36,305 nt of DNA from an uncultured Lentisphaeria bacterium (GTDB lineage: Bacteria > Verrucomicrobiota > Lentisphaeria > Victivallales > UBA1829), in NCBI GenBank assembly GCA_905211485.1, contig CAJMAW010000009.1, forward strand, positions 1 to 36,305, in the 5' to 3' direction. Shown here piece after piece: positions 8,545 to 17,287 of this stretch. The notes under the pieces were generated by a model, which searched no databases, had not been told where the DNA came from, and saw only the letters and a list, made by a program, of their open reading frames with translations. The position numbers were made by a program, and so were the translations under genes. How positions within the stretch are numbered: position 1 is the stretch's first letter; the number at the start of each line of letters is the position of its first letter.

Positions 8545-8569
8545 AAAAAGGCTGCCGTAACCCGACAGC
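8545..8569 (-). terminator. Intrinsic terminator of the secreted-protein gene
   Basis: Read on the minus strand, GCTGTCG pairs with CGGCAGC around GGTTA (one G-U pair) and is followed by CC and a T5 run (A-run 8545-8549 on +). It lies about 180 nt after the stop of the 8750-9760 gene. Confidence 0.7.
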
Positions 8570-8749
8570 ACACAACAACACTCTTCCCGGGAAACGCCGC
8601 CCCCAGAGGAGGAGCAGCAAAGCCCGGCCTCGCCCAGCCCGGCAACAGACGGGGAAAGCCCCCTCCTGCTCCCCCGCCACCGCTGAACAGACAGGCGGGG
8701 AAAAGCGTAGCGGAGGGAAGATGCGGCGGAAAGGAGCGGAAGAAAAGCG

Positions 8750-9760
8750 TTATTTCTTCCGGCGGGCGGCATCCAGTTTTGCCAGTTCGGACTCGTCCCC
8801 CATGCGGATGACCCGCACCTCCTCCAGAAGGTGGTTGTAGGAGTTGAGTCTGCCCATGACGGCATCCTTTTCCAGGATGAAATCGACGGAATTTCCCTGA
8901 GGCGTGGCGGTAAGGGAAATCACCTTGATGACTTTCCCGTTCTGATCGCGCTGTTCAAAATTGATGACTCTGTACCCGCCGTGGGCCGTACCTTTTCCAT
9001 ACAGGCGATAGGTGCCGCTTCCGCTCAGGGGGAAGAGTTCCCCGCCGCTGCCGTAGGCGGTGTCGAAGACGGCTTTCCCATCTTCTCTGTGCATCAGGAG
9101 GGCGCCGCGCAAAAAATAATTCCACCCGGAATATCCGGCACGGAATTCGGGATTGCAGTTCAGAGCGCCTTCATCCGGGGATTCCTGGAAACGGATGGAG
9201 GAGATGACAAGATGCTCGGGAGAATTTTTGCCCATTCGGAAAGAGAGACGCATCGAGACGGCTCCGGGAGGGGCGTGGAAGACATCGGTGTAAGTCTGCC
9301 GTTTTTCAGAAATGAAAGTCATTCCGTTGAACGCGCGTGAGCCAAGCAGTTTTCCGGCGGAATCGCGGAATTCCATGCTCCAGCCGGGAAGAAGCGATGC
9401 GCCGCTCATCACCTGGATTTCAGGGATGCGGGAGTTTTTTTCCACAACGTCCACGCCATCCACATGCGCAGTGATCTGCAAAAGGTATTTCTTCTTTCCC
9501 TCCACGGGGAAATTCCTGGTCAGGGAAAAGGCAGCGTTATCTCCGCTGAGGAAGAGAGCGATGTGATTGACGTTTTCCCCTTTTACGTCGTCCTTCCGTA
9601 GTTCCGCCTTCCCGGCGGCAGGGATGGAAACAATGTCCGAGGCCTGCTGCCCTTCAGAAAAAGTCAGATTCACCGGCAAGGACGGCTGCGCACCGGAAAG
9701 CATCAACGCCGAAAAAACAAAAGACAGGACAAGAAGAGGTGTTTCCCATTTTTTCCACAT
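8750..9760 (-). CDS. Secreted protein of unknown function
   Basis: This 336-residue protein has a clear signal peptide: a basic start (MWKKW), a hydrophobic core to about residue 22 and a probable cleavage after LSGA. The remainder is soluble and beta-rich. It reads as two jelly-roll-like segments, about 30-190 (YLLQITAHVDG... MRLSFRMG... ISSIRF) and about 195-325 (GWNYFLRGALL... YRLYGKG), resembling carbohydrate-binding modules, although no family can be named. The C-terminus ends in a basic ARRKK. The start is supported by AAAGGAG (minus strand; 9771-9777 on +), 10 nt upstream. It is followed by its own terminator and preceded by an AT-rich promoter-like region. Its place next to the pseudopilin and DUF4838 genes suggests a role at the cell surface. 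Confidence 0.8.
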   Translation of the reverse strand: MWKKWETPLLVLSFVFSALMLSGAQPSLPVNLTFSEGQQASDIVSIPAAGKAELRKDDVKGENVNHIALFLSGDNAAFSLTRNFPVEGKKKYLLQITAHVDGVDVVEKNSRIPEIQVMSGASLLPGWSMEFRDSAGKLLGSRAFNGMTFISEKRQTYTDVFHAPPGAVSMRLSFRMGKNSPEHLVISSIRFQESPDEGALNCNPEFRAGYSGWNYFLRGALLMHREDGKAVFDTAYGSGGELFPLSGSGTYRLYGKGTAHGGYRVINFEQRDQNGKVIKVISLTATPQGNSVDFILEKDAVMGRLNSYNHLLEEVRVIRMGDESELAKLDAARRKK

Positions 9761-9808
9761 GGCTCAATATCTCCTTTCATTCATCAATCATCTGAAATCT
9801 GATTTATA

Positions 9809-9835
9809 TTTATAGTTTTGATTATGCGGTATCAA
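9809..9835 (-). promoter_or_regulatory. Putative sigma-70 promoter for the secreted-protein gene
   Basis: On the minus strand TTGATA (9835-9830) and TATAAA (9814-9809) are separated by 15 nt, a little short. The whole 9781-9852 stretch is strikingly AT-rich compared with its surroundings. Confidence 0.4.
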
Positions 9836-9872
9836 GTTTTTTCCTGTTTTTTTTGTCGCTGCTGGGGAGACA

Positions 9873-9894
9873 CAGCCCATCAGAACATGGGCTG
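9873..9894. other. Hairpin spanning a stop codon
   Basis: CAGCCCAT (9873-9880) and ATGGGCTG (9887-9894) form a perfect 8-bp stem with a 6-nt loop. The loop contains part of the stop codon of the pseudopilin-like gene. No T-run follows on the minus strand. Confidence 0.6.
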
Positions 9895-10812
9895 AAAGTA
9901 ATTGGCGCTTTCGCTGATGCCGTTCTGCGAGGAATACCAGTAATGATTCACCAGGGTCAGAGAAGGCAAGGATTCCACATGCCCGTCGTAAAAGAGGGAA
10001 TTGACAATTCTCTGATGACGCCCGTACAGAAAATCGTTCATCATCTGAGTGGTGGCGGAGTCCCCTGTGGGAGGAGTTCTCAAGGGATGTGCGCCGGAAC
10101 CGGGAATTCCATTGTTGTCATTGGCGAAATCCATCAGCTGGATTTTGCGCGAAGGGGAGCGCAGGTTTTTCAGATTCACCCATTTCTTCCCCTCTGGGAC
10201 GGTCCCGTTGAAGGTGAGAGCGGGAAACATATGATAATGATTCGCCTGATAGAAAAAACTCAGGCGGTCTTTTCCCTGCTGCTTGAAGCGGTTGAATCCC
10301 GAAGGGCAGAGAAAGAGTTTCGACGGCGTCTTCGGATCCAGACTCGTATACGGCACTTCCATCGTATCCGATTCCACCACGTTCAATTTCAATATTTTCC
10401 CGATTGTCATATACCAGTATTCCAGCCGGTTCGACTTCAGACTGCTCACACCGTAAAGAGGAATGTACGCTCCGTAGATGTCCACATAGCTCATCACGGG
10501 GATGAAAAGCTGTCTCTGATTCGAAGCGCAACTTATGCGTTTGACGGTATCTCTCGCATTCTTCAAGGCGGGCAGCAGAAGCGCCGCCAGAATCGCTATG
10601 ATCGCAATCACCACCAGAAGTTCGATCAGCGTGAAGATCCTCCGATCCTCGCAGTCGATCATCTGTAAAGAATGATTTGGCGGAGCTTCTCTTTTCTTTC
10701 CATTTCCCGTGGAATTCTGCCCCATTCTCCCGCTGCGGGGAAGGCGGGGGGAAAGGCAATGTCTGCAGAGACGGAAAACAGAAATATCTTTTCTCTTTTC
10801 ACATTTTTCCAT
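9880..10812 (-). CDS. Pseudopilin-like protein (type II secretion/type IV pilin N-terminus), copy 1
   Basis: This 310-residue protein has the class III prepilin signature [24 protein letters not shown] starting near residue 60. It has the conserved Glu at +5, a hydrophobic helix, then [19 protein letters not shown] and a long beta-rich C-terminal part with [17 protein letters not shown]. This is the prepilin-like type so common in Lentisphaerota and Planctomycetota. The residue before the mature Phe is Ile, not Gly. The leader is about 59 residues, far longer than the usual 5-25. A start at 10662 (MIDCEDRR) would shorten it but has no Shine-Dalgarno. The ATG at 10812 has AAAGGTG close by. It is paralogous to the gene at 10900-11802. 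The protein should be inner-membrane anchored, or cleaved by a prepilin peptidase and assembled. Confidence 0.85.
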   Translation of the reverse strand: MEKCEKRKDISVFRLCRHCLSPRLPRSGRMGQNSTGNGKKREAPPNHSLQMIDCEDRRIFTLIELLVVIAIIAILAALLLPALKNARDTVKRISCASNQRQLFIPVMSYVDIYGAYIPLYGVSSLKSNRLEYWYMTIGKILKLNVVESDTMEVPYTSLDPKTPSKLFLCPSGFNRFKQQGKDRLSFFYQANHYHMFPALTFNGTVPEGKKWVNLKNLRSPSRKIQLMDFANDNNGIPGSGAHPLRTPPTGDSATTQMMNDFLYGRHQRIVNSLFYDGHVESLPSLTLVNHYWYSSQNGISESANYFQPMF

Positions 10813-10828
10813 CTTTCACCTTTATGCT

Positions 10829-10872
10829 GGAGTCAACGTCAAAAGCATTTTATCCGAATAAGAAGGAGTCAA
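10829..10872. repeat. Direct repeat GGAGTCAA between the two pseudopilin genes
   Basis: GGAGTCAA occurs at 10829-10836 and 10865-10872, 36 bp apart, in the 87-bp spacer just upstream of pseudopilin copy 1. It is a possible regulator site; no clear promoter is visible. Confidence 0.3.
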
Positions 10873-10899
10873 AATCCGAAATACTTTTTAGTCTTCTGA

Positions 10900-11802
10900 T
10901 CAGTCTCTTGGTTTAAAGTAATTGGCGCTGTTGCTGATTCCGCTTCCGGAAGCATTCCAGTAGTGATTCACCAGCGTCTGGGATGGGATAGGCTCCACAT
11001 GACCATCGAAAAAGAGAGAGTTATCGGTCCTGTTATGCCGTCCGTAGTAAAAGTCCCTGATAATCAATTCCCTTCCGAGCGTAGGAAGAGAGGGGGACAA
11101 AGACCTGTTCGGATCCACCCCCGCACTGGGAATCACCAGTTGACTCCCCGAGTCCATCAGATAAATCTTGCGTGATGGCGAACGCACATTCGATATGGTC
11201 AGCCAGTTCAGTCCGCGCGGATACGTTTCCGAAGGATGCGTGATGGTGTGCAGCACGTTGTAGTGATCCGCCTGATACCAGAAACTCAAGCGCGTGCCGT
11301 TATGATTGTATCCTGAGGGGCACATGAACAGTTTCGACGGCGTCTTCGTACTCAAATTCGTATAGGGAATCGCGGCATCAGCATAGCTGATCTCCAGTTT
11401 CAGAATCTCCCCCATCAGTATATACCAGTAGTAATAATATTTGACAGAATTCGGAATATAAACGCCGTAATCCTGCAGGTACGCCATGGTCGGAAGATAG
11501 AGCTGTTTCTGGTTTGAAGCGCAGCTTATGCGTTTGACACTTTCTCTCGCATTCTTCAAGGCGGGCAGCAGAAGCGCCGCCAGAATCGCTATGATCGCAA
11601 TCACCACCAGAAGTTCGATCAGCGTGAATCTCCTTCCGGTACGCTCTCCATCCGCTCCGGAGAAAGAAGAAAGGAATCGAATTTTCCCACTCTCTGCGGG
11701 TAGGAGTGCTCCTCCCCGTGATGATAACAAAAAAAACTGTTTCCTCTTAAAAACTTCGGAACTTTCCCGCAAAAATTCCCTCTCTCTGAAACTTTTTCTC
11801 AT
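10900..11802 (-). CDS. Pseudopilin-like protein, copy 2
   Basis: This 300-residue protein is paralogous to the neighbour at 9880-10812. It shares [81 protein letters not shown] and the C-terminal LVNHYWN...[10 protein letters not shown]. The chosen ATG at 11802 has a Shine-Dalgarno-like GGGGAAGGAAG directly upstream and gives a 58-residue leader, nearly the same length as copy 1 but with unrelated sequence. In-frame ATGs further upstream (to 12033, overlapping the DUF4838 stop) lack better signals. The 86 bp coding for the start of the mature helix are identical to copy 1. Predicted to be membrane-anchored and displayed or assembled at the envelope. Confidence 0.85.
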   Translation of the reverse strand: MRKSFREREFLRESSEVFKRKQFFLLSSRGGALLPAESGKIRFLSSFSGADGERTGRRFTLIELLVVIAIIAILAALLLPALKNARESVKRISCASNQKQLYLPTMAYLQDYGVYIPNSVKYYYYWYILMGEILKLEISYADAAIPYTNLSTKTPSKLFMCPSGYNHNGTRLSFWYQADHYNVLHTITHPSETYPRGLNWLTISNVRSPSRKIYLMDSGSQLVIPSAGVDPNRSLSPSLPTLGRELIIRDFYYGRHNRTDNSLFFDGHVEPIPSQTLVNHYWNASGSGISNSANYFKPRD

Positions 11803-11932
11803 CTTCCTTCCCCGATTTTTCCCATGTTCCCGTATGAATGATATACAGTGAAAAATCTTTTTTTCTCCTTCAGGCATCGTAGTACGCCGCTTCGGCAGTT
11901 TTTTCCAGTCCTTCCTCCTTCCCTTCCGGGAG

Positions 11933-11958
11933 AAAAAAAGCAGGTGTCTGCCTTTTTT
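11933..11958 (-). terminator. Intrinsic terminator after the DUF4838 gene
   Basis: On the minus strand GCAG/CTGC with loop ACAC is flanked by an A-run and a T7 tract that can extend the stem. The site lies about 75-100 nt after the DUF4838 stop and before the pseudopilin copy 2 start, so these are probably separate transcripts. Confidence 0.6.
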
Positions 11959-12029
11959 CCCCGCAGCATGCCTTTTTCTCCATCGTGGAGAGAAAGGATC
12001 GAGGGAAGAGAAAACACAACAATGACGGT

Positions 12030-15000
12030 TCAATCCATCAGCATCAGAGGGGACCAGATATGCTCACCGTTCGGCGCCACGCCCTTGTAGGTGCTTTCCT
12101 CCTGCTTCCCGGACTGTTTTCCTGCACGAATCCTTGAAACCACCAGTTCAGGAGGACGTGCCGCATCCTTCTTCAAGTCAAAACCAAGATCCTTCAATGG
12201 AACCGAAAGAACTGACTCCCAGTAATTTCCATCTTTCCTGGCTTTGATTTTCTTTCCGGAACTGTTCCAGGAGCGGTCCCAGTTTTTTGCATCGTAAACA
12301 TTTCCGTTCGCGTCGAAGGCGAACAAATACAGAGCGCCCTTCACTCGGAGCTGGATTTCGCCATGTTCGCCATAGGGGAAGATTTCGGAATCACTCTTCT
12401 CCGTCAGGCGGATCCCCTCCTTCTCCGGGAAGGAGGCGCGGATTTTGAAGTACAGATTTTCCCCGTCCCTCATGATTCTCAGTTCCGAGGGATTGGAAGC
12501 GCGGACACGGTCTTCGGCCTTGACTCCGTACTGACGCGGCAGGAAAAAGTCCTGCAGGACCTGGGCCTTTTCCCAGTGGGGCGATGTAAAGTAGAAGGCC
12601 TCCTCCGAAGATTCCGGCACAAACGGCGCACGAATCCTTCCGAGTGAAGAAGCCCATTCATCAAAAGACTTCAGAATGTCGCGGATCAAAAGACGTGAAT
12701 GCGGATTGTCCGCATTCTTTTCCGCTTCGACAAGCAGAGCGCGCGCCTCCTTCTCGTTGCCGGGATCGACAATGTAGCGTTTGAACACCCCCGAACGCCC
12801 GCTGTGACAGTTCTCCACCGAACGGACCGCCGGATTGTTCCAGTTCCGGATGATGATGTCATAAAACTTCTCCATCCACGGCGCCGCCCCGCGATAGCTC
12901 CGGCGGATGAATTCCCTCCGCAGCTGATTCACATCCTGATCCGGATCCCACATGAGGCGCGTAATCACCCACATGTTCAGGCTGTTGACATCCCACATCT
13001 GTTTGAAGTTTCCGATGCCGTAAAGATTCTTGTCGAATTCCTGCAGGGCCTCGGAATTCATGCCCCATCCGCCGTATTTCTTCAGGTCGCGCAGGTTTTC
13101 GGCAGTAGCGTCGGCCGCGGCATTGAAATAGGCGTTCCCGAGATACTCGTAGAAGGCCAGGGGACTGCCGCTTTCGCCCCACTTTTTGAAGCGTTCCGCC
13201 CAGGTGGAGGAATTCGCGGTGCCGCGGGAATGGGAATCGCGGAGCGGAAAACGGGCGTTGTGCGTCGGATAAGGAGCGTAGAGGGAAAGAATGTTGTGAT
13301 GGACCTTCACGGCAGGGGGCTCGGCGGAGAAAATATAGGCCAGAGTCACTATTTTCGTATCGGGATAATCCTTTTCCAGAGCCTCGGCGACCTGGTTCAG
13401 AAACTGATAGAGCTGGGTCGAACGGAACAGCGGATCCTTGTCGCTGAACTTGGATTTCGGCTTGAGAAGGGTCCCGTCCTCCAGACGGATCGGAGCCAGA
13501 CACGACTCACATTCACAGCAGGTCCAGGTATCCTCGTTCCCGCAGTCCAGATACAAGGTTTCATCGGGCGCCTGGGCAAGATGAATCCGCGCCTCCCGGA
13601 TGACGGTTTTCACCGCTTCCGGATTCGTAAAACACGGCTGGGCGTGATTGGAAAGTTTGCGCCGCCCGTCGGTCAACGGAAAGAATTCCGGATGAGTATC
13701 CTTGTATTTCCCGAGATATCCGTACATGAAGCCTCCCCCGACCCGGAGCGAACGACCGTAGAGTTTCCCGAGATAATGCACCGGACCAAAACCATTCACG
13801 GTCAGCATCGGATTCGCGCCGTTCCGCGCATAGTAGAGATTGGTGATTTCGCCGTCGTCGACTCCGCCCGGCATCGACCAGGAACGGAGTTTGAAAACGG
13901 GAATATCCAGCCTGTCGCAGTCCGAAACGGCAATGTCCGGCTGAATCTCATAGACCGCTCCGTATTCCTCATGGGGGCGCGACCAGATCAGATCGGTATT
14001 GTTTTCCAGAAAACGCCAGGTCCCGAAAAGGGTCCCTTTCGGAGAATCCCCGAACAGGTAAATATCATTCCCTTTCCGCCGGAAAGCGAATCCTTCCGTC
14101 CCTTTCAGTTTTTTCAGGTCTTCCGGGAACAGTTTTTCCGCAAAGGACTTCCCGATGAAAATTCTGGTCTTTTCCCCCCTGGAAGCTTCCGAGAGAACGG
14201 GCAGTTTCGCCCCGTTCCCGACGACACCCAGCCAGTAACGAAGTTCACATGCCGCAAAAAGTTCTCTCGGATCCGCGGCCGAACCGCCGACAATGATTTC
14301 CGCCGCGGGAAGAGAATTCCGGACCAGGTAGAGCGGGGAGCCACCCGTTCCGCCCTTTGCAACTTTTCCCGCAGCATCAGGTGCGGGAGTCTTCTTTCCG
14401 TTCATCATCATCTTCTTCCCCGCTGCGGCTTCCGCTGCTTCCGCAACTCCAGCATCCTTCACGGTCCCGGCATTCAAGGATTTTCCCGGAACGGAAGCAG
14501 TGGCGCTGCCTGCGGGGGCGGCCTTGGGGAAAACGGTTTCCTGAGTAGTCTGTGCAGGATCTTTTTTCTTCCCAGTCCGAGTCATCGTCAGCCCGTGCAC
14601 TTCCGCATTTCCTCCGAAAAAGAAACGGACGAAGGCACAGTTTTCCGGAGCGGTAAAAGTCGCTCCCATGGAACCGACCTTCAGGAAACGGTAATCCGCA
14701 TCGTAAAGGAAGGGCCTGGTATGGGATCGTTTTTCAGGTCCGAGTCTGTAGGTCTCCCCGGAAACAACGGGAATGAAATTGCTCAGGGCGTAGCCGCGAG
14801 GAGCGGTTTTCAGCACATATTTGCCGTCCTTCAGGACGATTTCCGCCTGGCTGGTCTCGTCAAATCCGCAGAAATCACCCGGCCCCGTGAAGGAAGCGCC
14901 AGACTCCGCCAGATTCTCATCCTCCGCTTTTTCCAGCTTCAGATCCCGGACCATTCCCGCGGATACGGACTCCTTCCCGTTCCTGAGAAAACGGACTTCC

Positions 15001-15344
15001 GCCGAAACCGCCTCCGGCGAAGTCCGGAAACGATGCCGCACAGGAGCTGCGGAAGCGGAATCCTTCCCCCCTGAAACAGAGGAAGACGGAAATTTCTGCC
15101 ACGGAGCATTCAGAAGCCCATGCACGCCGGATACAGACCCGTCCGCATTGCGGATGACAATTTCCCAGCTTTCCCGGACTTCAGGCCGAGTGTTCTTTTC
15201 CCCTTCTCCATTTTTCGGGACAAAACTCAAGCTGTAAAGCGTATCCGGCTCCACAGAAAACGAATTTTCCGCATCTGGTGCTGCCCCTGCGGAGAGAAAG
15301 CAGAAAATCAACCCTGGAATCACAAAGAAAGTGTGTTTAAGCAT
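12030..15344 (-). CDS. Secreted multidomain protein with DUF4838 and C-terminal CBM9-like domain
   Basis: This 1104-residue protein starts with a signal peptide (about 1-22, cleavage near AGAA). Residues about 30-140 and 150-258 look like two beta-sandwich modules. A low-complexity Ala/Lys/Pro linker covers about 259-336. Residues about 337-460 resemble the N-terminal domain of alpha-glucuronidases and related hydrolases ([38 protein letters not shown]). The DUF4838 core is at about 490-800, with the Cys cluster [11 protein letters not shown] near 605-615. Residues about 915-1104 resemble a family 9 carbohydrate-binding/DOMON-like domain. It is probably an exported polysaccharide-active or glycan-binding protein; catalysis is unproven. 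The start follows AAGGA at about 12 nt. A good promoter lies upstream. Confidence 0.88.
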   Translation of the reverse strand: MLKHTFFVIPGLIFCFLSAGAAPDAENSFSVEPDTLYSLSFVPKNGEGEKNTRPEVRESWEIVIRNADGSVSGVHGLLNAPWQKFPSSSVSGGKDSASAAPVRHRFRTSPEAVSAEVRFLRNGKESVSAGMVRDLKLEKAEDENLAESGASFTGPGDFCGFDETSQAEIVLKDGKYVLKTAPRGYALSNFIPVVSGETYRLGPEKRSHTRPFLYDADYRFLKVGSMGATFTAPENCAFVRFFFGGNAEVHGLTMTRTGKKKDPAQTTQETVFPKAAPAGSATASVPGKSLNAGTVKDAGVAEAAEAAAGKKMMMNGKKTPAPDAAGKVAKGGTGGSPLYLVRNSLPAAEIIVGGSAADPRELFAACELRYWLGVVGNGAKLPVLSEASRGEKTRIFIGKSFAEKLFPEDLKKLKGTEGFAFRRKGNDIYLFGDSPKGTLFGTWRFLENNTDLIWSRPHEEYGAVYEIQPDIAVSDCDRLDIPVFKLRSWSMPGGVDDGEITNLYYARNGANPMLTVNGFGPVHYLGKLYGRSLRVGGGFMYGYLGKYKDTHPEFFPLTDGRRKLSNHAQPCFTNPEAVKTVIREARIHLAQAPDETLYLDCGNEDTWTCCECESCLAPIRLEDGTLLKPKSKFSDKDPLFRSTQLYQFLNQVAEALEKDYPDTKIVTLAYIFSAEPPAVKVHHNILSLYAPYPTHNARFPLRDSHSRGTANSSTWAERFKKWGESGSPLAFYEYLGNAYFNAAADATAENLRDLKKYGGWGMNSEALQEFDKNLYGIGNFKQMWDVNSLNMWVITRLMWDPDQDVNQLRREFIRRSYRGAAPWMEKFYDIIIRNWNNPAVRSVENCHSGRSGVFKRYIVDPGNEKEARALLVEAEKNADNPHSRLLIRDILKSFDEWASSLGRIRAPFVPESSEEAFYFTSPHWEKAQVLQDFFLPRQYGVKAEDRVRASNPSELRIMRDGENLYFKIRASFPEKEGIRLTEKSDSEIFPYGEHGEIQLRVKGALYLFAFDANGNVYDAKNWDRSWNSSGKKIKARKDGNYWESVLSVPLKDLGFDLKKDAARPPELVVSRIRAGKQSGKQEESTYKGVAPNGEHIWSPLMLMD

Positions 15345-15411
15345 GGTCTTCTCACATCCTTTTCAGTCAATTACAGTGGAACACGCAAACAAGACAGAAT
15401 CCTTTTCGTCA

Positions 15412-15440
15412 ATTCTACCTTAGGCTGAAAGAAATTACAA
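15412..15440 (-). promoter_or_regulatory. Sigma-70-type promoter of the DUF4838 gene
   Basis: On the minus strand TTGTAA (15440-15435) and TAGAAT (15417-15412) are separated by exactly 17 nt. The predicted leader is about 60 nt to the start codon at 15344. Confidence 0.65.
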
Positions 15441-15652
15441 GGGGGCTGCAGGAGAAAATTCGGATTTTTCTCTGTTCCGAAGCGTTTCCGGAGAATGTCG
15501 GAATCTGCTGGATTATGAAAATGATAGGAATGGCGTAAAAAACATCCGTCCTTTTCCTGAGATGCAAAGAGTCCTGATTTTCCCTTGACAGCACGTCTTT
15601 TTTCCCCCCACTGTGTTTCCCCTGCGTTTTCCCCGGACATCCCGGTTTTCCC

Positions 15653-15664
15653 CAAGTTAACTTG
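15653..15664. promoter_or_regulatory. Perfect 12-bp palindrome, possible operator
   Basis: CAAGTTAACTTG is a perfect dyad 46 bp beyond the rRNA methyltransferase stop. No neighbouring regulator gene is present to assign it to. Confidence 0.25.
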
Positions 15665-15709
15665 TCTCCGGAAGGGGGAAATCACAATCACGCGGAAGGA
15701 AGCGCCCGG

Positions 15710-16987
15710 TTATTTCAGAAGCGTGCCGTACAGGCATTTCAGATAGGACGATTCCTCCCATTTCGCAGGATGATCGAAGGGATGAAAGCTCCGTTTGAAT
15801 TCCTTCAGCGGATGGCCCGCCTCTTCCGCGCTTTGCTTGATCCGCTCAAAGAGAGGATCGGCAGCCACCCGGCTGGAACAGGAGGCGAAGACGAGAATTC
15901 CCCCGGCATGCATCAGAGCCGCGGCGGCACGCACCAGACGGGAATAAGAGCGGAGAGCATTTTCCGTCTCCGCCGAAGATTTGGCAAAAGAGGGGGGATC
16001 GACTATCACAACGTCAAAACGCCGACCTTCCCTCCGGAATTTCTCCATCACCTCAAACGCATCTCCCGCAATTTCCGAATGCCGTGCCGCCGCCACGGAA
16101 GCGATGCCGGAGTTCAGGGCGAAATTCTCCGCGCAGGCCTCTACCGCGTGTTTGTTGAAATCCACGCTGACGATTTCCGAAGCTCCGCCTCGGGCCGCAT
16201 AAAGAGAAAATCCACCGGAATAGGAAAACAGATTGAGGACCCGTTTCCCGCGGCAGAGAGTCCCGGTAAAGGAACGGTTGTCCCGCTGATCGAGGAAGAA
16301 CCCGGTTTTCTGCCCGCGTTTTGTATCGGCGGAAAAGAGAAGGCCGTTTTCCCGGAAGCGGAGATGTCCGTCCCAGACGGAGGGATCTTCCGAAAGCAGG
16401 CCGTCCTCCAGCCCGCAGCGCTCGCCGGAAGGCAGTCTCTGCAGTTCCCTCGAAAGACGCAGACAGAATCGTTTTAGCTCCGGTTCAAGGGAGAACAGCG
16501 CTTCTGCCAGATCCCCGATCCATGGGAGAAGCGCGGCGGAATAGACTTTGAACGTCAGCACATCCGCGTAGCGGTCGGCAGCCAGTCCGGGAAAGGAATC
16601 AGAATCCCCGTGAATCAAACGCCATGCGTCGGTCTCCGGAGGCAGATGCGGCACGCGCAGGGCCTGTGCCCGCAGATACAGTTCCCGGAACAGATCCACC
16701 CCCAGCGGCGCGGCCGCGCCGCCACGGGAAAACAGGCGCACCCGCACAGGAGAGTGCGGATCGTAAAGCCCGGCGCCGAGAACCGTTTCCCCGGAAGGAT
16801 CAAAAACCACCGCCACATCGCCGGGCGCGCCCTCAAACGACTGTCTGGCAATCGAATCCTCAAAAACCCAAGGATGACCCTCCCTCAGGCGGGGAAGCGC
16901 CTTGCGTTTCACGCGGATGGCTATCCGGCGGGCGGAAATCCTTCCGGAAGAGTGAGGAAGCGTTTTCAGAAAAGCGGGATTGTTCAT
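15710..16987 (-). CDS. rlmI: Class I SAM-dependent rRNA methyltransferase, RlmI-like
   Basis: This 425-residue protein has the RlmI layout. An N-terminal PUA-like domain covers about 25-95 (LPRLREGHPWVFEDSIAR, GDVAVVFDPSGE). A middle segment has RLIHGDSDSFPGLAADRYADVL (about 123-144). The catalytic domain has KTGFFLDQRDNR (227-238), the SAM-binding VLNLFSYSGGFSLYAA (250-265), VDPPSFAK (329-336) and the ASCSSR loop around Cys370. RlmI makes 5-methylcytosine at position 1962 of E. coli 23S rRNA; equivalence here is by family. The start is supported by AAAGGAAA about 9 nt upstream. It lies 300 bp downstream of the MTHFR gene on the same strand, with no clear terminator or strong promoter between them. 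Confidence 0.9.
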   Translation of the reverse strand: MNNPAFLKTLPHSSGRISARRIAIRVKRKALPRLREGHPWVFEDSIARQSFEGAPGDVAVVFDPSGETVLGAGLYDPHSPVRVRLFSRGGAAAPLGVDLFRELYLRAQALRVPHLPPETDAWRLIHGDSDSFPGLAADRYADVLTFKVYSAALLPWIGDLAEALFSLEPELKRFCLRLSRELQRLPSGERCGLEDGLLSEDPSVWDGHLRFRENGLLFSADTKRGQKTGFFLDQRDNRSFTGTLCRGKRVLNLFSYSGGFSLYAARGGASEIVSVDFNKHAVEACAENFALNSGIASVAAARHSEIAGDAFEVMEKFRREGRRFDVVIVDPPSFAKSSAETENALRSYSRLVRAAAALMHAGGILVFASCSSRVAADPLFERIKQSAEEAGHPLKEFKRSFHPFDHPAKWEESSYLKCLYGTLLK

Positions 16988-17287
16988 GGGAATTTCCTTT
17001 CGGCACGTTCCCGTTGCCTTGTTGTTTCAGGAGTCCTCTGCGCTCTGTTTTCCGTTTCGTGCTGTCGTGCTTCGTGAAGGAAAGACGGGGAAAGGATTTC
17101 TCTTCCGCACGGATTTTCCCTTCATTCCTGTCCGTCCGTGCCCCCCCCAGGAATCCTGTTTCCTTATAGAGAGAAGAGGAAGCGCGGGAAATATCCGGCA
17201 GGCGTTCTTCTTCACCTCTTTCCTCCACCCTGTCGCCAGACAAGAACCGGGAAGAAGAAGGCAGGAGGAAGAGAAAAAACGGCAGAA
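16988..17287. other. Intergenic region between MTHFR and rRNA methyltransferase genes
   Basis: The 300 bp hold no supported gene. A 7-bp inverted repeat GCACGGA/TCCGTGC with a 22-nt spacer (about 17117-17152) and a C8 run beside it are visible. No convincing terminator or promoter is seen. Confidence 0.5.

Larger units (their letters stand above)
8288..8749. other. Intergenic region between convergent transcripts
   Basis: There is no supported gene. The region holds a bidirectional-looking terminator (8363-8414), a minus-strand terminator (8545-8569) and a GC-rich inverted repeat with arms CCCCGCC (8672-8678) and GGCGGGG (8694-8700). Short open frames here lack Shine-Dalgarno sites and coding character. 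Confidence 0.7.
15345..15709. other. Intergenic region between rRNA methyltransferase and DUF4838 genes
   Basis: No gene is supported. It contains the minus-strand promoter at 15412-15440 and the perfect palindrome CAAGTTAACTTG at 15653-15664. A possible 106-codon minus-strand frame (15371-15691) starts at a GTG without a Shine-Dalgarno site and resembles nothing known to me. Confidence 0.6.

Noticed and set aside
9880..11802. Interpretation of the pseudopilin genes as a complete type II secretion or pilus locus
   Set aside because: No ATPase, platform protein, secretin or prepilin peptidase gene is present in the window; such genes are scattered singly in these genomes.
12699..15074. 791-codon plus-strand open frame
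   Set aside because: It lies antisense to the DUF4838 gene, which has a signal peptide, promoter and domain matches. Few antisense stops are expected from the codon use.
15585..15590. Perfect TTGACA on the + strand
   Set aside because: No -10 element lies 16-18 bp downstream and no + strand gene follows.
15371..15691. 106-codon minus-strand frame between the rRNA methyltransferase and DUF4838 genes
   Set aside because: It starts at a GTG without Shine-Dalgarno, overlaps the predicted DUF4838 promoter and resembles nothing.
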